Shown in pieces: positions 12,638 to 20,927 of a DNA stretch of 64,000 nucleotides. A model generated the notes under the pieces. It was not told the DNA's origin, did no database searches, and saw nothing but the letters and a program-made list of their open reading frames with translations. Source of the stretch: Mesobacillus sp. S13 (GTDB lineage: Bacteria > Bacillota > Bacilli > Bacillales > Cytobacillaceae); NCBI RefSeq assembly GCF_020422885.1, contig NZ_CP084622.1, forward strand, positions 3,491,001-3,555,000. Direction: 5' to 3'. Made by a program: the position numbers and the translations under genes. The first letter of the stretch is position 1. Each line of letters begins with the position of its first letter.

Positions 12638-13540
12638 TTAACTAACCTGATGTGCTTTTTCCGAATAAACCTGAATTCCGTCTGCCACTACTTTCGCCCT
12701 GAACTCACGCAGGATATTCTTTGTATGTGCTCCAGGTTCTCCATCGCCGATGACTCTTCCATCCACTTTGACGACCGCGATCACTTCTGCTGCCGTTCCT
12801 GTAAGGAAAACTTCGTCGGCTGTGTATACATCATGGCGGGTAAATGGTTCCTCCTTCACCTCGTACCCAAGATCTTTAGCAATATCTATAACCGCATTCC
12901 TGGTGATTCCTTCTAAAGCTCCTACATAACCTGGCGGTGTGAGGAACGTATTGCCTCTCACGATAAAAATATTATCCGCAGAACCTTCTGCAACATATCC
13001 CTGATCGTTCAGCATTAGAGCTTCACTTACATTTGCCAGATGAGCTTCGATTTTCACAAGAACATTATTTAAATAGTTCAGCGATTTCACTTTCGGGCTC
13101 AATACGTCTGGACGATTTCTTCTTGTCGCGACTGTCACGATCTCCAAACCTCGGTCATACAACTCTTTCGGGAAAATAGCCAGTGGCTCAACGATGATGA
13201 CCACGTTCGCGTTCGGACACTTAAAAGGATCAAGTCCTAAGTCCCCGACACCCCTGGAGACAACAATTCGGATATAAGCATCTCTCAGTTGATTCCGTTG
13301 CACCGTTTCAACAACCAGGCCGGTGAACTCATCCTTGGAGTGTGGCATGTTCAGCATGATGGACTTGGCTGATCGGTAAAGTCGGTCCATATGTTCTTCC
13401 ATCCTGAAAATATTGCCGCTGTATACCCGTATCCCTTCAAAAATACCGTCTCCGTATAAAAATCCATGATCATATACTGAAACTTTAGCATTTTCCTTGG
13501 TGACGAATTCCCCGTTTAAGTAGATCCATTGATCGGGCAC
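12638..13540 (-). CDS. ilvE: Branched-chain amino acid aminotransferase
   Basis: PLP-dependent fold-type IV aminotransferase, final step of valine, leucine and isoleucine synthesis. The core motifs VYDHGFLYGDGIFEGIRVY and the PLP-lysine region KSLNYLNNVL are clear, along with EGSADNIF. The GTG at 13540 is chosen as start because AAAGGAG lies 8 nt upstream; an earlier GTG overlaps that site. 300 residues. It ends immediately upstream of the T-box leader of ilvB. The promoter region carries a perfect 23-bp palindrome with a CodY-like core. Confidence 0.94.
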   Translation of the reverse strand: MPDQWIYLNGEFVTKENAKVSVYDHGFLYGDGIFEGIRVYSGNIFRMEEHMDRLYRSAKSIMLNMPHSKDEFTGLVVETVQRNQLRDAYIRIVVSRGVGDLGLDPFKCPNANVVIIVEPLAIFPKELYDRGLEIVTVATRRNRPDVLSPKVKSLNYLNNVLVKIEAHLANVSEALMLNDQGYVAEGSADNIFIVRGNTFLTPPGYVGALEGITRNAVIDIAKDLGYEVKEEPFTRHDVYTADEVFLTGTAAEVIAVVKVDGRVIGDGEPGAHTKNILREFRAKVVADGIQVYSEKAHQVS

Positions 13541-13720
13541 AATAAACACTCCTTTAACAAATAGACGCTTTAAATTATTAAATTCACAGGTTAAAAAAAT
13601 ACAGTTTTACATTATCCAAAAATTGAATAGAAAACTATGACTCACTTTCGAAGCATTTAACTTGTTTTTTTATTTGAGGATTATCTTACGCCCAATTCAA
13701 CCCCTCGTCAACACCATTTT

Positions 13721-13743
13721 TCTAAATTATTTGATAATTTAGA
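13721..13743. promoter_or_regulatory. Perfect 23-bp palindrome with CodY-like core upstream of ilvE
   Basis: Two exact 10-bp arms (TCTAAATTAT/ATAATTTAGA) surround 3 nt. The central 15 bases AATTATTTGATAATT match the CodY consensus AATTTTCWGAAAATT at 12 positions. CodY control of branched-chain genes is known in B. subtilis; binding here is inferred, and the site lies about 180 bp from the start codon. Confidence 0.45.
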
Positions 13744-13864
13744 TTAGTTAGTTAATTTGTATCCGCTTACATTGTTGATATATTCACATTTGCAAAAAAA
13801 TAATTTTTTTATTCAGGATGTGTTTTGACCTCAGTTCCTGAGGGTGGATCAAAACTTCAAGGCA

Positions 13865-13892
13865 TAAAAAAAACTCACCCAAAAGGTGAGTT
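13865..13892 (-). terminator. Terminator after tRNA-Arg
   Basis: Stem AACTCACC/GGTGAGTT with a T-run on the minus strand, 18 nt past the tRNA 3' end. Confidence 0.85.
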
Positions 13893-13909
13893 AAGGTATG
13901 TAGTTTAAA

Positions 13910-13986
13910 TGGCGTCCCAGGAGAGATTCGAACTCCCGACCGTACGCTTAGAAGGCGTATGCTCTATCCGGCTGAGCTACTGGGAC
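13910..13986 (-). tRNA. tRNA-Arg (anticodon TCT)
   Basis: A full cloverleaf is readable on the minus strand. The acceptor arms GTCCCAG/CTGGGAC pair perfectly, and the anticodon loop CTTCTAA contains TCT. The T-loop GTTCGAATC is present and the 3' CCA is encoded. It decodes AGA/AGG arginine codons. It has its own consensus promoter and terminator. Confidence 0.97.
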
Positions 13987-14012
13987 GTGGTTGTTTTTTA
14001 AAGACAAGATTT

Positions 14013-14041
14013 ATTATATTAGCCAAATAACTAAATGTCAA
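14013..14041 (-). promoter_or_regulatory. Consensus sigma-A promoter of tRNA-Arg
   Basis: TTGACA (14036-14041) and TATAAT (14013-14018) with a 17-bp spacer, a perfect match, 27 bp before the tRNA. Confidence 0.9.
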
Positions 14042-14054
14042 TAAAAAATCAAAA

Positions 14055-14091
14055 ACTTTTTTCTGAGGGAAACCTGTTGGCTCCCCTCAAA
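14055..14091 (-). terminator. Terminator of the rph-rdgB-ysnB unit
   Basis: Stem TGAGGG/CCCTCA followed on the minus strand by GAAAAAAGTTTTT, just after ysnB. Confidence 0.75.
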
Positions 14092-14108
14092 AAATCATTA
14101 TAGTAGTT

Positions 14109-14633
14109 TTAATTTGTTTTGTGAAGTGAAAACTCTTGCTTCAGTTCAGAAATCTCACCAATTCCAAAGTCATAGATCCGCAATATGGCTTTTCCGCTTT
14201 CCAGCTCGAGTATGGCATAACTCTTTTCAGTTCTGCCGCGTGGAAGCCTGATGCTTCCAGGGTTGATGAACAGTACATCATCCACCATTTCTGCTCCCAG
14301 CAAATGAGAATGCCCAAAGCAGACGATATCAGCCTGCAGTTCTTTTGCCTTATAGTACAAGTTTACCAGTGTGGATTTCACTGAGTATAGATGCCCATGT
14401 GTCACGAAAATTCTAACGCCATTGATCGCATGAATCTCCTCATCAGGGAAATTGCCATAAAAATCGCAATTTCCCTTCACCGAACTGAAATTCACAATCG
14501 CAGCATCACTTTCAGAAAGCTCTGAGTCTCCGCAGTGAATCATCAAGTCCACATCATTTCCATGCAAATTCTCAATTCCCTCAAGCACCTCAGTAGACCC
14601 GTGGCTATCACTGACAATCAGCACCCTACTCAT
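14109..14633 (-). CDS. ysnB: YfcE/MJ0936-family metallophosphoesterase, YsnB-like
   Basis: Cytoplasmic calcineurin-like phosphodiesterase; the physiological substrate is not established for the family. Metal-site motifs are visible: VSDSHGS near residue 8, HCGDSE, KGNCD, THGH and CFGHSH, all typical of YfcE. The ATG at 14633, preceded by GAGGAA, gives 174 residues and overlaps the rdgB stop by 8 nt. Third gene of the rph-rdgB-ysnB unit, the same order as in B. subtilis. Confidence 0.9.
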   Translation of the reverse strand: MSRVLIVSDSHGSTEVLEGIENLHGNDVDLMIHCGDSELSESDAAIVNFSSVKGNCDFYGNFPDEEIHAINGVRIFVTHGHLYSVKSTLVNLYYKAKELQADIVCFGHSHLLGAEMVDDVLFINPGSIRLPRGRTEKSYAILELESGKAILRIYDFGIGEISELKQEFSLHKTN

Positions 14634-15231
14634 GGCGTTCCTCATGCTCTTTAAGGAGCTGATCCAGCTTCCTGATCGCATTTGCCCTATGGCTGATCTT
14701 GTTTTTTTCGTCTGATGCCAATTCAGCCATCGATTTCCCCTTTGTTTCTACGAAGAAAATCGGATCGTAGCCAAAACCATTGGAACCGCGCCTCTCCTCA
14801 AGGATTCTTCCTTCACACGTCCCGAATACAGTCAATGTCTCCTTGCCAGGCTCTGCCATCGCAAGTGCACAGCAGAATCTTGCAGTACGCTCGCTTTCCG
14901 GGACACCCTGAAGTTCATTGAGAACTTTGTCGATGTTGTTTTCATCATTTTTTTCAAGACCTGCGTATCGTGCCGAATAGACACCCGGCCTGCCTTCCAA
15001 TGCATCAATTTCAAGCCCGGAGTCATCCGCAATCACTCTCACACCAAGGCTTTTAGCAATCGTTTCAGCTTTTAGTATGGCGTTTTCCTCAAAAGTTGAA
15101 CCTGTTTCTTCCACATCTTCTAGCTCTGGATAATCGAGTAGAGTTTTCACCGCCAACCCTTTTGGTAAAAAAAGGTTCTCAAACTCCTTTGCTTTTCCGC
15201 TATTTTTTGTCGCGATAATGACTGAGTCCAT
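14626..15231 (-). CDS. rdgB: RdgB/HAM1-family XTP/dITP pyrophosphatase
   Basis: House-cleaning enzyme hydrolysing dITP, dXTP and related non-canonical purine triphosphates. 201 residues. Motifs: [12 protein letters not shown] at the N-terminus, [20 protein letters not shown] (about residues 69-88), and the C-terminal [10 protein letters not shown]. The ATG at 15231 has AGGAG upstream and matches the family N-terminus. It lies 13 nt after rph and overlaps ysnB (B. subtilis ysnA). Confidence 0.96.
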   Translation of the reverse strand: MDSVIIATKNSGKAKEFENLFLPKGLAVKTLLDYPELEDVEETGSTFEENAILKAETIAKSLGVRVIADDSGLEIDALEGRPGVYSARYAGLEKNDENNIDKVLNELQGVPESERTARFCCALAMAEPGKETLTVFGTCEGRILEERRGSNGFGYDPIFFVETKGKSMAELASDEKNKISHRANAIRKLDQLLKEHEERHE

Positions 15232-15244
15232 TTTGAGATCTCTC

Positions 15245-16000
15245 CTATCTCCGTTTTCCGCCCTCAATTTTGGCAGTCAATTCTTCTCCGAGTGCTTCCT
15301 TTTGTTTCTCGAAAAGCTCTGAAATTCCATCTTGTGCAGCCTTTAAAAGATCCTGCAGCTGGCTGTATGAAAAAGTCGCTTCTTCCCCAGTGCCCTGCAG
15401 CTCAACAAATTCCCCATTTCCAGTCATGACAACATTCATATCGACATGGGCAGCAGAATCCTCGACATAATTCAAATCTACCACAACCTCACCTTTCTCT
15501 AAAACGCCTACACTCGTTGCAGCAAGGAAGTCTGTCACTGGAAAAGCAGACAGCTTCTTTTGCTTGCTCAGCTTCTCAAGAGCCATAGCCATCGCAACAA
15601 AAGCACCTGTGATCGAAGCGGTACGCGTTCCGCCATCTGCCTGGATGACATCACAATCGACCCAAACTGTCCGCTCTCCTATAGCCTCGAGATTGACGAC
15701 AGCGCGCAATGCCCTGCCAATCAAACGCTGGATTTCCATCGTTCTTCCGGAAATCTTACCTTTTGCCGCCTCACGTATGTTCCTTTGTTCGGTAGCACGC
15801 GGGAGCATCGAGTATTCTGCCGTGATCCAGCCTTTGCCCTGGCCCCTCATAAATGGGGGAACGCGGTCCTCAATGCTGGCTGTGCAGATCACTTTCGTAT
15901 CTCCAACAGAAATCAGTACCGAACCTTCTGGATGTTTCAAGTAATCCGTTTCAATATGTATTGGTCTTAATTGCAATGGTTCACGCCCATCAAATCGCAT
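15245..16000 (-). CDS. rph: Ribonuclease PH
   Basis: Phosphorolytic 3'-5' exoribonuclease for tRNA 3' maturation. 251 residues. The N-terminus [13 protein letters not shown] is diagnostic. GEGSVLI-type, [20 protein letters not shown] and the phosphate-binding arginines of the RNase PH fold are present. The ATG at 16000 has a strong GAGGAGG site 8 nt upstream. First gene of rph-rdgB-ysnB, downstream of the gerM terminator. Confidence 0.97.
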   Translation of the reverse strand: MRFDGREPLQLRPIHIETDYLKHPEGSVLISVGDTKVICTASIEDRVPPFMRGQGKGWITAEYSMLPRATEQRNIREAAKGKISGRTMEIQRLIGRALRAVVNLEAIGERTVWVDCDVIQADGGTRTASITGAFVAMAMALEKLSKQKKLSAFPVTDFLAATSVGVLEKGEVVVDLNYVEDSAAHVDMNVVMTGNGEFVELQGTGEEATFSYSQLQDLLKAAQDGISELFEKQKEALGEELTAKIEGGKRR

Positions 16001-16052
16001 TATAAGTATCCTCCTCAACATGATAAAAGACAGGCAGCCTGCCTTTAAACCA

Positions 16053-16089
16053 CAATATAAATAAGAGGCAGGAAAAACGCCTGCCTCTT
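16053..16089 (-). terminator. Terminator of gerM
   Basis: A perfect 10-bp stem AAGAGGCAGG/CCTGCCTCTT with an AT-rich tail on the minus strand, between gerM and rph. Confidence 0.8.
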
Positions 16090-16124
16090 TGGATGTCTTT
16101 AATTAGTATATCAAAATCTGGCTA

Positions 16125-17195
16125 TTAAAAACTACCTGTGTTTACTTTTTCAGGCCTTGTAACTGGCTCTGCCAGTTTTTCTCCCGATTCTGTAAGAACC
16201 TCAGCCTTTCCGTTCACCGTAAGTGCCACACTTTCTAAACCCGTCTGTTCAGTAAGTGAAAGCACAAGCGAATTCAGCAAGTGTTCAGAGACCATTTTTT
16301 CTTCAAAGCTGCCGTAAATGGATTCATTGAAGTTCAATGTCACCTTGCCATCCTCAACCTTAGGTGCGTCAAGCAGCTTCACGCCTGACTGGAAGTCGGA
16401 GAGAAGATTGGATGCATACGCCGGCCCTTCAACAAGCTCGTTGACGATCGCGGTGATATTATCCTTAACAGCATTGCTGACACGCTTCGTTACTGGTACA
16501 TAATAATACGCGCCTTCTTCACCGCCAATATAATAAACCGTGACTGCTTTCGTGTTTGTGATATCAACAACATCGGAATTGTCCACATTGATGCCATCCG
16601 CACGGCTCAGCTCTCCTCCAATCGGAGTGCCGCCTACAGGCATTACTTCAAGAGGAGTTCCATTCATCTGAAGCTTCACTTCATCGACAGTATCAAATTG
16701 GGTGAGAGTCCATGTTACAGCCTGAAGAATCTTCTTTTCATCCTCTTTTTTATAGGATGCAAATTCCTTTGAAAAATCAACGGTTGCTGTTCCGTCCTTG
16801 ATGTTCACTGTCATTTGTGTGTCAGCTGGAAGGACGGCCCTGAAGCCATTTGGAAGCATTTGTTCGACAGGCCCATTTGCCACAAGGTATTCCAAAGCCT
16901 GCTGGGCGACTCCCTCTTTTTTCGGAAGTCCCATCGTCTGCGAGACGACATAACCATTTTTATCAATCAAATACAATTCTGTCTGAATGGATGTTTCAAC
17001 TGCTTCTTTTCCATCTTCAGCTGTTTCTGTAGTAACATTTTCATCAAGCGCCTCTCCATCTTCCATGAGCGTGACATCCTGAGGAGGATCAATCTTCTTC
17101 TTTTCCTCGCCCCCGAACAGCCCGCAGCCAGATAGGAATACCGTAGTTGCCAGTGTAGCAGCTGTAACGACCACAGCCTTTTTATTTTTTGACAT
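16125..17195 (-). CDS. gerM: Spore germination lipoprotein GerM
   Basis: Membrane-anchored lipoprotein required for sporulation and germination in B. subtilis. A type II signal peptide ends at the lipobox LSGC (Cys24). Two GerMN domains follow, about residues 65-195 and 215-345, each with the pattern of a short beta repeat ending in VTLNFNE or ATVDFSKE. 356 residues. ATG start with GGAGGG upstream. It lies between rph and racE as in B. subtilis. A mother-cell promoter is expected but I could not resolve one. Confidence 0.93.
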   Translation of the reverse strand: MSKNKKAVVVTAATLATTVFLSGCGLFGGEEKKKIDPPQDVTLMEDGEALDENVTTETAEDGKEAVETSIQTELYLIDKNGYVVSQTMGLPKKEGVAQQALEYLVANGPVEQMLPNGFRAVLPADTQMTVNIKDGTATVDFSKEFASYKKEDEKKILQAVTWTLTQFDTVDEVKLQMNGTPLEVMPVGGTPIGGELSRADGINVDNSDVVDITNTKAVTVYYIGGEEGAYYYVPVTKRVSNAVKDNITAIVNELVEGPAYASNLLSDFQSGVKLLDAPKVEDGKVTLNFNESIYGSFEEKMVSEHLLNSLVLSLTEQTGLESVALTVNGKAEVLTESGEKLAEPVTRPEKVNTGSF

Positions 17196-17341
17196 ATAAA
17201 TCCCTCCAAAGACAGTTTGTACTAATATGTATACGAGCCTCTGGATATTTTAGACCGCCTTTGAGAAGATTTTAGTAATTAATTGATGATAAAGAAAACG
17301 CTCGGTTATAACCGATTGTTGATCCTACCATGTTTCAAAAA

Positions 17342-17530
17342 GTAAACGGAAAAATTCCGCTTAAATTGTGAAATACCCTTAATTCCATAAATATAAGGGG
17401 AGGTTTTCCGTTTATTTAATCCAAAACCTGAATATTGTCTTAGTTAGTGCAGTTAACCAGAAATTCTCCGCTTATTTCTGCAGAAAAAGCGTCCGCTATA
17501 CACAATAGCAGGAAATTCTCCGCTTATGAG
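17342..17530 (+). repeat. 185-bp intergenic element, family R2 (copy 1)
   Basis: From TAAACGG (17343) to CCGCTTAT (17527) this element is 185 bp, exactly as long as the inverted copy at 44262-44446. TCCGCTT/TCCGTTT recurs at 17356, 17407, 17467 and 17519. The first 72 bp fold as a closed structure with TAAACGGAAAA/TTTTCCGTTTA arms and an inner CCCTTA/TAAGGG stem. It has no coding potential. Confidence 0.85.
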
Positions 17531-17584
17531 TTCTCATACTTACACTAAAATCAACTATGAATGAGAGCGAGCCAAGAAAAGAAC

Positions 17585-17704
17585 AAAAAGCTCAAGCGCC
17601 TCGATCAGCCCTGACAAGCGCTGGAGGGTCTGACACTGAAGTCGTTCTTTGACTTCATTGGCAGGACCGAAGCGTCTCGAAGGGCTAAGCGCTGGAGCTG
17701 GATT
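17585..17704 (+). repeat. Stem-loop intergenic repeat, family R1, short form (copy b)
   Basis: About 120 bp in plus orientation, from AAGCTCAAGCGCC to GCGCTGGAGCTGGA. It has the same central GAAGTC/GACTTC hairpin as the other copies. It lies between the racE terminator and gerM and does not abut a stop codon. With the R2 element it accounts for most of the 590-bp gerM-racE gap. Confidence 0.9.
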
Positions 17705-17757
17705 AAGATACCCATATAGAGTTATCCACACAAAAATAATTTTTATTATTGCCTATA

Positions 17758-17788
17758 CAAAAAAAAGACCTCCGTCACCGGAAGCCTT
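17758..17788 (-). terminator. Terminator of racE
   Basis: Stem GGCTTCCG/CGGAGGTC (with G-U pairs) followed by eight T on the minus strand. Confidence 0.85.
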
Positions 17789-17789
17789 G

Positions 17790-18587
17790 TTAACCTAATC
17801 TAATTTTTTCAACATGTTCAATCGGCCTCTCAAGCCACTGTGATGCTATGGATGAGAAAATCGTCCTTGAGCCTGTCATGTAATAATAATGCTCCGGAAG
17901 TTCCTCCCTGTCGGCAAACATATCGTTATGTCCGAGGATGGTGCTCACCTCACGCGCAGTTTCCTCGCCTGAGCTGATCACCTTGACATCTGGCCCCATC
18001 ACTTCTTTAATGAGCGGCTCAAGCAAAGGATAGTGGGTACAGCCCAGGATCAATGTATCCAGCCCCTGTCCCCGCAATGGCTGAAGCGTTTCAGTTACGA
18101 CTTTCTTTGCAACCCGTCCATCGTATTCTCCACTTTCTACAAGCGGCACGAATTTTGGGCAAGCAAGTGCTTCAATAGCCGTCCTGCGATTGATTGATTT
18201 CAAAGCATGTTCATACGCACGGCTTTTTACCGTACCTTCAGTTCCAATGATGCCTATTTTATAATTGTCCGTTACCTTGATCGCTGTCCTCGCACCTGGC
18301 TGAATGACACCTAACACTGGAATCGAGAGTTCATTCCTTATTTCGTCAAGTACCACGGCAGTCGCTGTATTGCATGCGATGACAAGCATTTTAATATTCT
18401 TTTCAAGCAGGAATCGGGTCATTTGCCAGGTGAATCTCTTTACTTCCTCAACTGGCCTTGGTCCGTACGGACAGCGAGCCGTATCACCGACATAGATAAT
18501 CTGTTCATACGGGAGCTGCCTCATCACTTCCTTGGCAACCGTTAACCCACCTACTCCTGAGTCAATGATTCCGATTGGTCGATTCAA
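17790..18587 (-). CDS. racE: Glutamate racemase
   Basis: Supplies D-glutamate for peptidoglycan. 265 residues. The N-terminal [16 protein letters not shown] and the two catalytic cysteine motifs VIACNTATA and LGCTHYPLL are present. GDTARCPYG is also typical. The start is a TTG (18587) with GAGGCGAG upstream, 10 bp after ysmB, so the two are probably cotranscribed as in B. subtilis. Confidence 0.97.
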   Translation of the reverse strand: MNRPIGIIDSGVGGLTVAKEVMRQLPYEQIIYVGDTARCPYGPRPVEEVKRFTWQMTRFLLEKNIKMLVIACNTATAVVLDEIRNELSIPVLGVIQPGARTAIKVTDNYKIGIIGTEGTVKSRAYEHALKSINRRTAIEALACPKFVPLVESGEYDGRVAKKVVTETLQPLRGQGLDTLILGCTHYPLLEPLIKEVMGPDVKVISSGEETAREVSTILGHNDMFADREELPEHYYYMTGSRTIFSSIASQWLERPIEHVEKIRLG

Positions 18588-18597
18588 AAAACTCGCC

Positions 18598-19056
18598 TCA
18601 TTCTTCTCGCATTTCTTGATGTAATTTCGCTAAGCCCTCTTTAAGGGATAATATTTCATCACCTGAAAAGTCCTTCAAAACTTCTTGAAGGTATAACTGT
18701 CGTTTCTTGATCACTTCATCGATGATCCTTTCACCTTCGTCCAAAAGATGGATGCGGACTACACGTCTATCATTGGGATCCTTCACCCTGACAACAAGTT
18801 CATTCTTCTCCATCCTGTCCACCAGATCTGTGGTTGTACTGCAGGCAAGGAACATTTTATTCGACAGTTCCCCGATCGTCATATCCCCGTCCTCAAATAG
18901 CCATTGCAGGGCAATGAACTGGGGAGGGGTGATCGTGTAATTGCTAAGAAGTTCGCGTCCCTTCTGCTTAATGATGCCTGATATGTACCGTAAATCCTTT
19001 TCGATATCAGCTACTGTCTCCAGCCCCTTATTCTTTTCTACCCCTTCAAGTTTCAT
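18598..19056 (-). CDS. ysmB: MarR-family transcriptional regulator, YsmB-like
   Basis: Winged-helix DNA-binding protein of 152 residues; effector and targets unknown. The core [20 protein letters not shown] forms the recognition helix region. [17 protein letters not shown] is the typical MarR wing. The ATG at 19056 with AGGAG 9 nt upstream is preferred; a TTG three codons earlier is too close to that site. Adjacent to racE as in B. subtilis ysmB. Confidence 0.88.
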   Translation of the reverse strand: MKLEGVEKNKGLETVADIEKDLRYISGIIKQKGRELLSNYTITPPQFIALQWLFEDGDMTIGELSNKMFLACSTTTDLVDRMEKNELVVRVKDPNDRRVVRIHLLDEGERIIDEVIKKRQLYLQEVLKDFSGDEILSLKEGLAKLHQEMREE

Positions 19057-19204
19057 CCGTAACAACTCCTAAGAATTCTTTTTCCTTTATCATAAACTTG
19101 TTTCCAAGCTGAGAAGATTTTATCTATTGCCCTTATTTTCTACTTTTTTCGAGCAAATTTCAAGACAGAATTAAGTTTCCCTTCTGTTTTTACCCCTTTA
19201 AACA

Positions 19205-19239
19205 TCTTAACCGGCCCCCCTTATCCAGGTCGGCCGGTC
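19205..19239 (-). terminator. Possible terminator of gerE
   Basis: Stem ACCGGCC/GGCCGGT right after gerE, but the minus-strand tail is only moderately T-rich. Confidence 0.5.
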
Positions 19240-19243
19240 ATGA

Positions 19244-19468
19244 TTAAAGTTCTAGCTCTCCCATACGCAGGAGCTCTACAACAGCTTGGGAACGCCCCTT
19301 TACACCAAGCTTTTGCATGGCGTTTGAAATATGGTTCCGAACCGTTTTTTCGCTGATAAATAATTCACTAGCGATCTCTTTTGTTGTTTTGTCTTGTACT
19401 AACAGTTCGAAAACTTCTCTTTCGCGTTTAGTGAGTAATGGCTTGTGAGTATATTCATTTTCCTTCAA
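19244..19468 (-). CDS. gerE: Spore-coat transcriptional regulator GerE
   Basis: LuxR-type helix-turn-helix protein of 74 residues that acts with sigma-K in the mother cell to activate or repress late coat genes. The whole protein is the LuxR HTH, for example [20 protein letters not shown] and SEKTVRNHI, and is near-identical to the B. subtilis protein in memory. The start is TTG with AGGAGGG 9 nt upstream. A sigma-K-like promoter lies just upstream. Confidence 0.97.
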   Translation of the reverse strand: MKENEYTHKPLLTKREREVFELLVQDKTTKEIASELFISEKTVRNHISNAMQKLGVKGRSQAVVELLRMGELEL

Positions 19469-19532
19469 GTATTGTAACCCTCCTTGCCTTCGCCAGCTGT
19501 GAACTGCGGGGTGGGTATAAATTTAGTCAAAA

Positions 19533-19561
19533 TATCATATGTGAAGGAAAGAGGTGTAGTG
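19533..19561 (-). promoter_or_regulatory. Candidate sigma-K promoter of gerE
   Basis: Minus-strand -10 CATATGATA (19533-19541) fits CATANNNTA. A CACT (19558-19561) lies 16 bp upstream as a -35. gerE is sigma-K dependent in B. subtilis, which supports the reading. Confidence 0.55.
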
Positions 19562-19606
19562 ACAACATTTAAGGGACTTCATGCCAATTTTTTTCAGACG
19601 TAAATC

Positions 19607-20074
19607 TTATTTAAGAACTGATTTTTTGCTTTCCAAGAATAATTGCCTCATTTCCTCTGTCCAGGATACTCCCTTTCCCGTCCTCTTGGAAATTTGTACA
19701 ATTGTTCCCCTGCCAGTCAGACAAATCGAGCCATCGGTTTTTTTGACCATATAGTGAAGGTCCACTGAGGAATTTCCAATATAGTTGGCTTTCACAAATA
19801 TTCTAAGGTCTTCATCAAAGAAAATCTGGCTAACATAATCACATTGCAGATCGGCAACGACCGGAATCGTCTCATTCTCTGGTTTCACCCAATCCTGCAT
19901 GAATCCCTGGCTCTTGAAGTATTCAATCCTCGCCTGTTCAAAATATGTAAACGGAACAGTGTTATTTAAGTGCCCGAACATATCGGTTTCCGAAAACCGA
20001 ACCTTCACCGGATAAAAAAAATCAAATTCCTCTTCCCAGCTTACAATCTCATTAATGTACTCCATCTTTTTCAT
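19607..20074 (-). CDS. ysmA: Hotdog-fold acyl-CoA thioesterase, YsmA-like
   Basis: 4HBT-family thioesterase of 155 residues, predicted to hydrolyse acyl-CoA; the chain-length preference is unknown. The signature SETDMFGHLNNTVPFTYFEQ (residues about 28-47) holds the catalytic aspartate. ATG at 20074 with GGGAGG upstream. A FadR-type operator overlaps its promoter region, linking it by inference to fatty-acid degradation. Next to gerE as in B. subtilis. Confidence 0.88.
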   Translation of the reverse strand: MKKMEYINEIVSWEEEFDFFYPVKVRFSETDMFGHLNNTVPFTYFEQARIEYFKSQGFMQDWVKPENETIPVVADLQCDYVSQIFFDEDLRIFVKANYIGNSSVDLHYMVKKTDGSICLTGRGTIVQISKRTGKGVSWTEEMRQLFLESKKSVLK

Positions 20075-20093
20075 GCTGAAACCTCCCGTAAAA

Positions 20094-20111
20094 TGAATGA
20101 ACATTCATTCT
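20094..20111. promoter_or_regulatory. FadR-type operator upstream of ysmA
   Basis: TGAATGAACATTCATTCT matches the B. subtilis FadR consensus TGAATGAMTANTCATTCA at 16 of 18 positions. It lies 20 bp before the ysmA start codon. A fadR gene is present at 41.5-42.1 kb with its own box. Confidence 0.6.
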
Positions 20112-20151
20112 TTTCTTTATTATAAATTTATTTCGTTGTTTTGGGAATAAA

Positions 20152-20193
20152 AAAGGAAAAACAAACACCAGCACAGGAAAGTTCCAGGCTGGT
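20152..20193 (-). terminator. Terminator of the sortase gene
   Basis: Nested stem ACCAGC/GCTGGT with inner GGAA/TTCC, followed on the minus strand by a T-rich tail. Confidence 0.8.
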
Positions 20194-20197
20194 TTAT

Positions 20198-20779
20198 CTA
20201 GTTTTCATCCAATATTCTTTTTGCATAGATGATATATCTGTCGGGTGCATCGCCAACATAACTGAACGGGTAGCAGGTTGTTAAAATGAGCTCTTCTTCG
20301 GTATTTTGGAGGGTAATGATACTGGTATCATCTGCGCTGACGATTTTTGTGCTCGTTATCTCATACGTATAATCACCATAAGGCATTTTCATCGTCAGTT
20401 GATCACCCAATTCAAGGTCCCCTGCTTTTCGGAAAACTGTATCACGGTGGCCGGAGAGAACGATTTGTCCATTTTCCTCAGGGTAGAAGGAGCCTTTATA
20501 ATGGCCAACACCCTTCTCGAGGTCGTCGGCATCCGTTCCCTCCACTATAGCCAATTCCGCTTCTATCTTCGGTATAACCAGCAATCCGGAAGCCTCTCCG
20601 GTTTCAGGCATGAATTCTTCTTTTGTAGCCTTTGGCTTATCTTCCTTAACCAATTCTTTCGCCGTTGCCAGGGAAATCTTCTCCTGCTGTTTTATGTCCC
20701 ACAGCTGAAATAATCCTATCCCTAGGACAATCACTCCACTAATGACAATCAGGATTGCCAATATTTTTGTAAATTTCAT
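20198..20779 (-). CDS. Class D sortase
   Basis: Membrane-anchored cysteine transpeptidase, 193 residues. One N-terminal membrane segment (residues 5-25) precedes the sortase barrel. The catalytic triad reads as His111 in LSGHRDTVF, Cys169 in LTTCYPF and Arg181 in PDRYIIY. The TLxTC-type motif and size place it in class D. It is a single-gene unit with its own terminator. No protein with an LPxTG-like sorting signal lies in the window, so substrates are unknown. It sits between ysmA and sdhB, where B. subtilis has no sortase. Confidence 0.9.
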   Translation of the reverse strand: MKFTKILAILIVISGVIVLGIGLFQLWDIKQQEKISLATAKELVKEDKPKATKEEFMPETGEASGLLVIPKIEAELAIVEGTDADDLEKGVGHYKGSFYPEENGQIVLSGHRDTVFRKAGDLELGDQLTMKMPYGDYTYEITSTKIVSADDTSIITLQNTEEELILTTCYPFSYVGDAPDRYIIYAKRILDEN

Positions 20780-20849
20780 ATACCGCTCCTAATTATGGCT
20801 TTTAAGAAAAGTATATCAAGAGAACCAGACTGGAAAAAGCACTATTTTA

Positions 20850-20886
20850 GCTAAAAGAAAAACCTCCTTTCCAGGGAAAGGAGGTT
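20850..20886 (-). terminator. Terminator of sdhCAB
   Basis: A perfect 11-bp stem AACCTCCTTTC/GAAAGGAGGTT with TTTTTCTTTT on the minus strand. It is 280 bp beyond the sdhB stop because an R1 repeat lies in between. Confidence 0.9.
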
Positions 20887-20927
20887 CGTTCTTATACAAA
20901 GTATAAAATTTTTCACACCTGGATTAG

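Noticed and set aside
16021..16052. Short palindrome near the rph ribosome site as a riboswitch
   Set aside because: Only a small GGCAGCCTGCC inverted repeat between the gerM terminator and rph; too short for a regulatory RNA.
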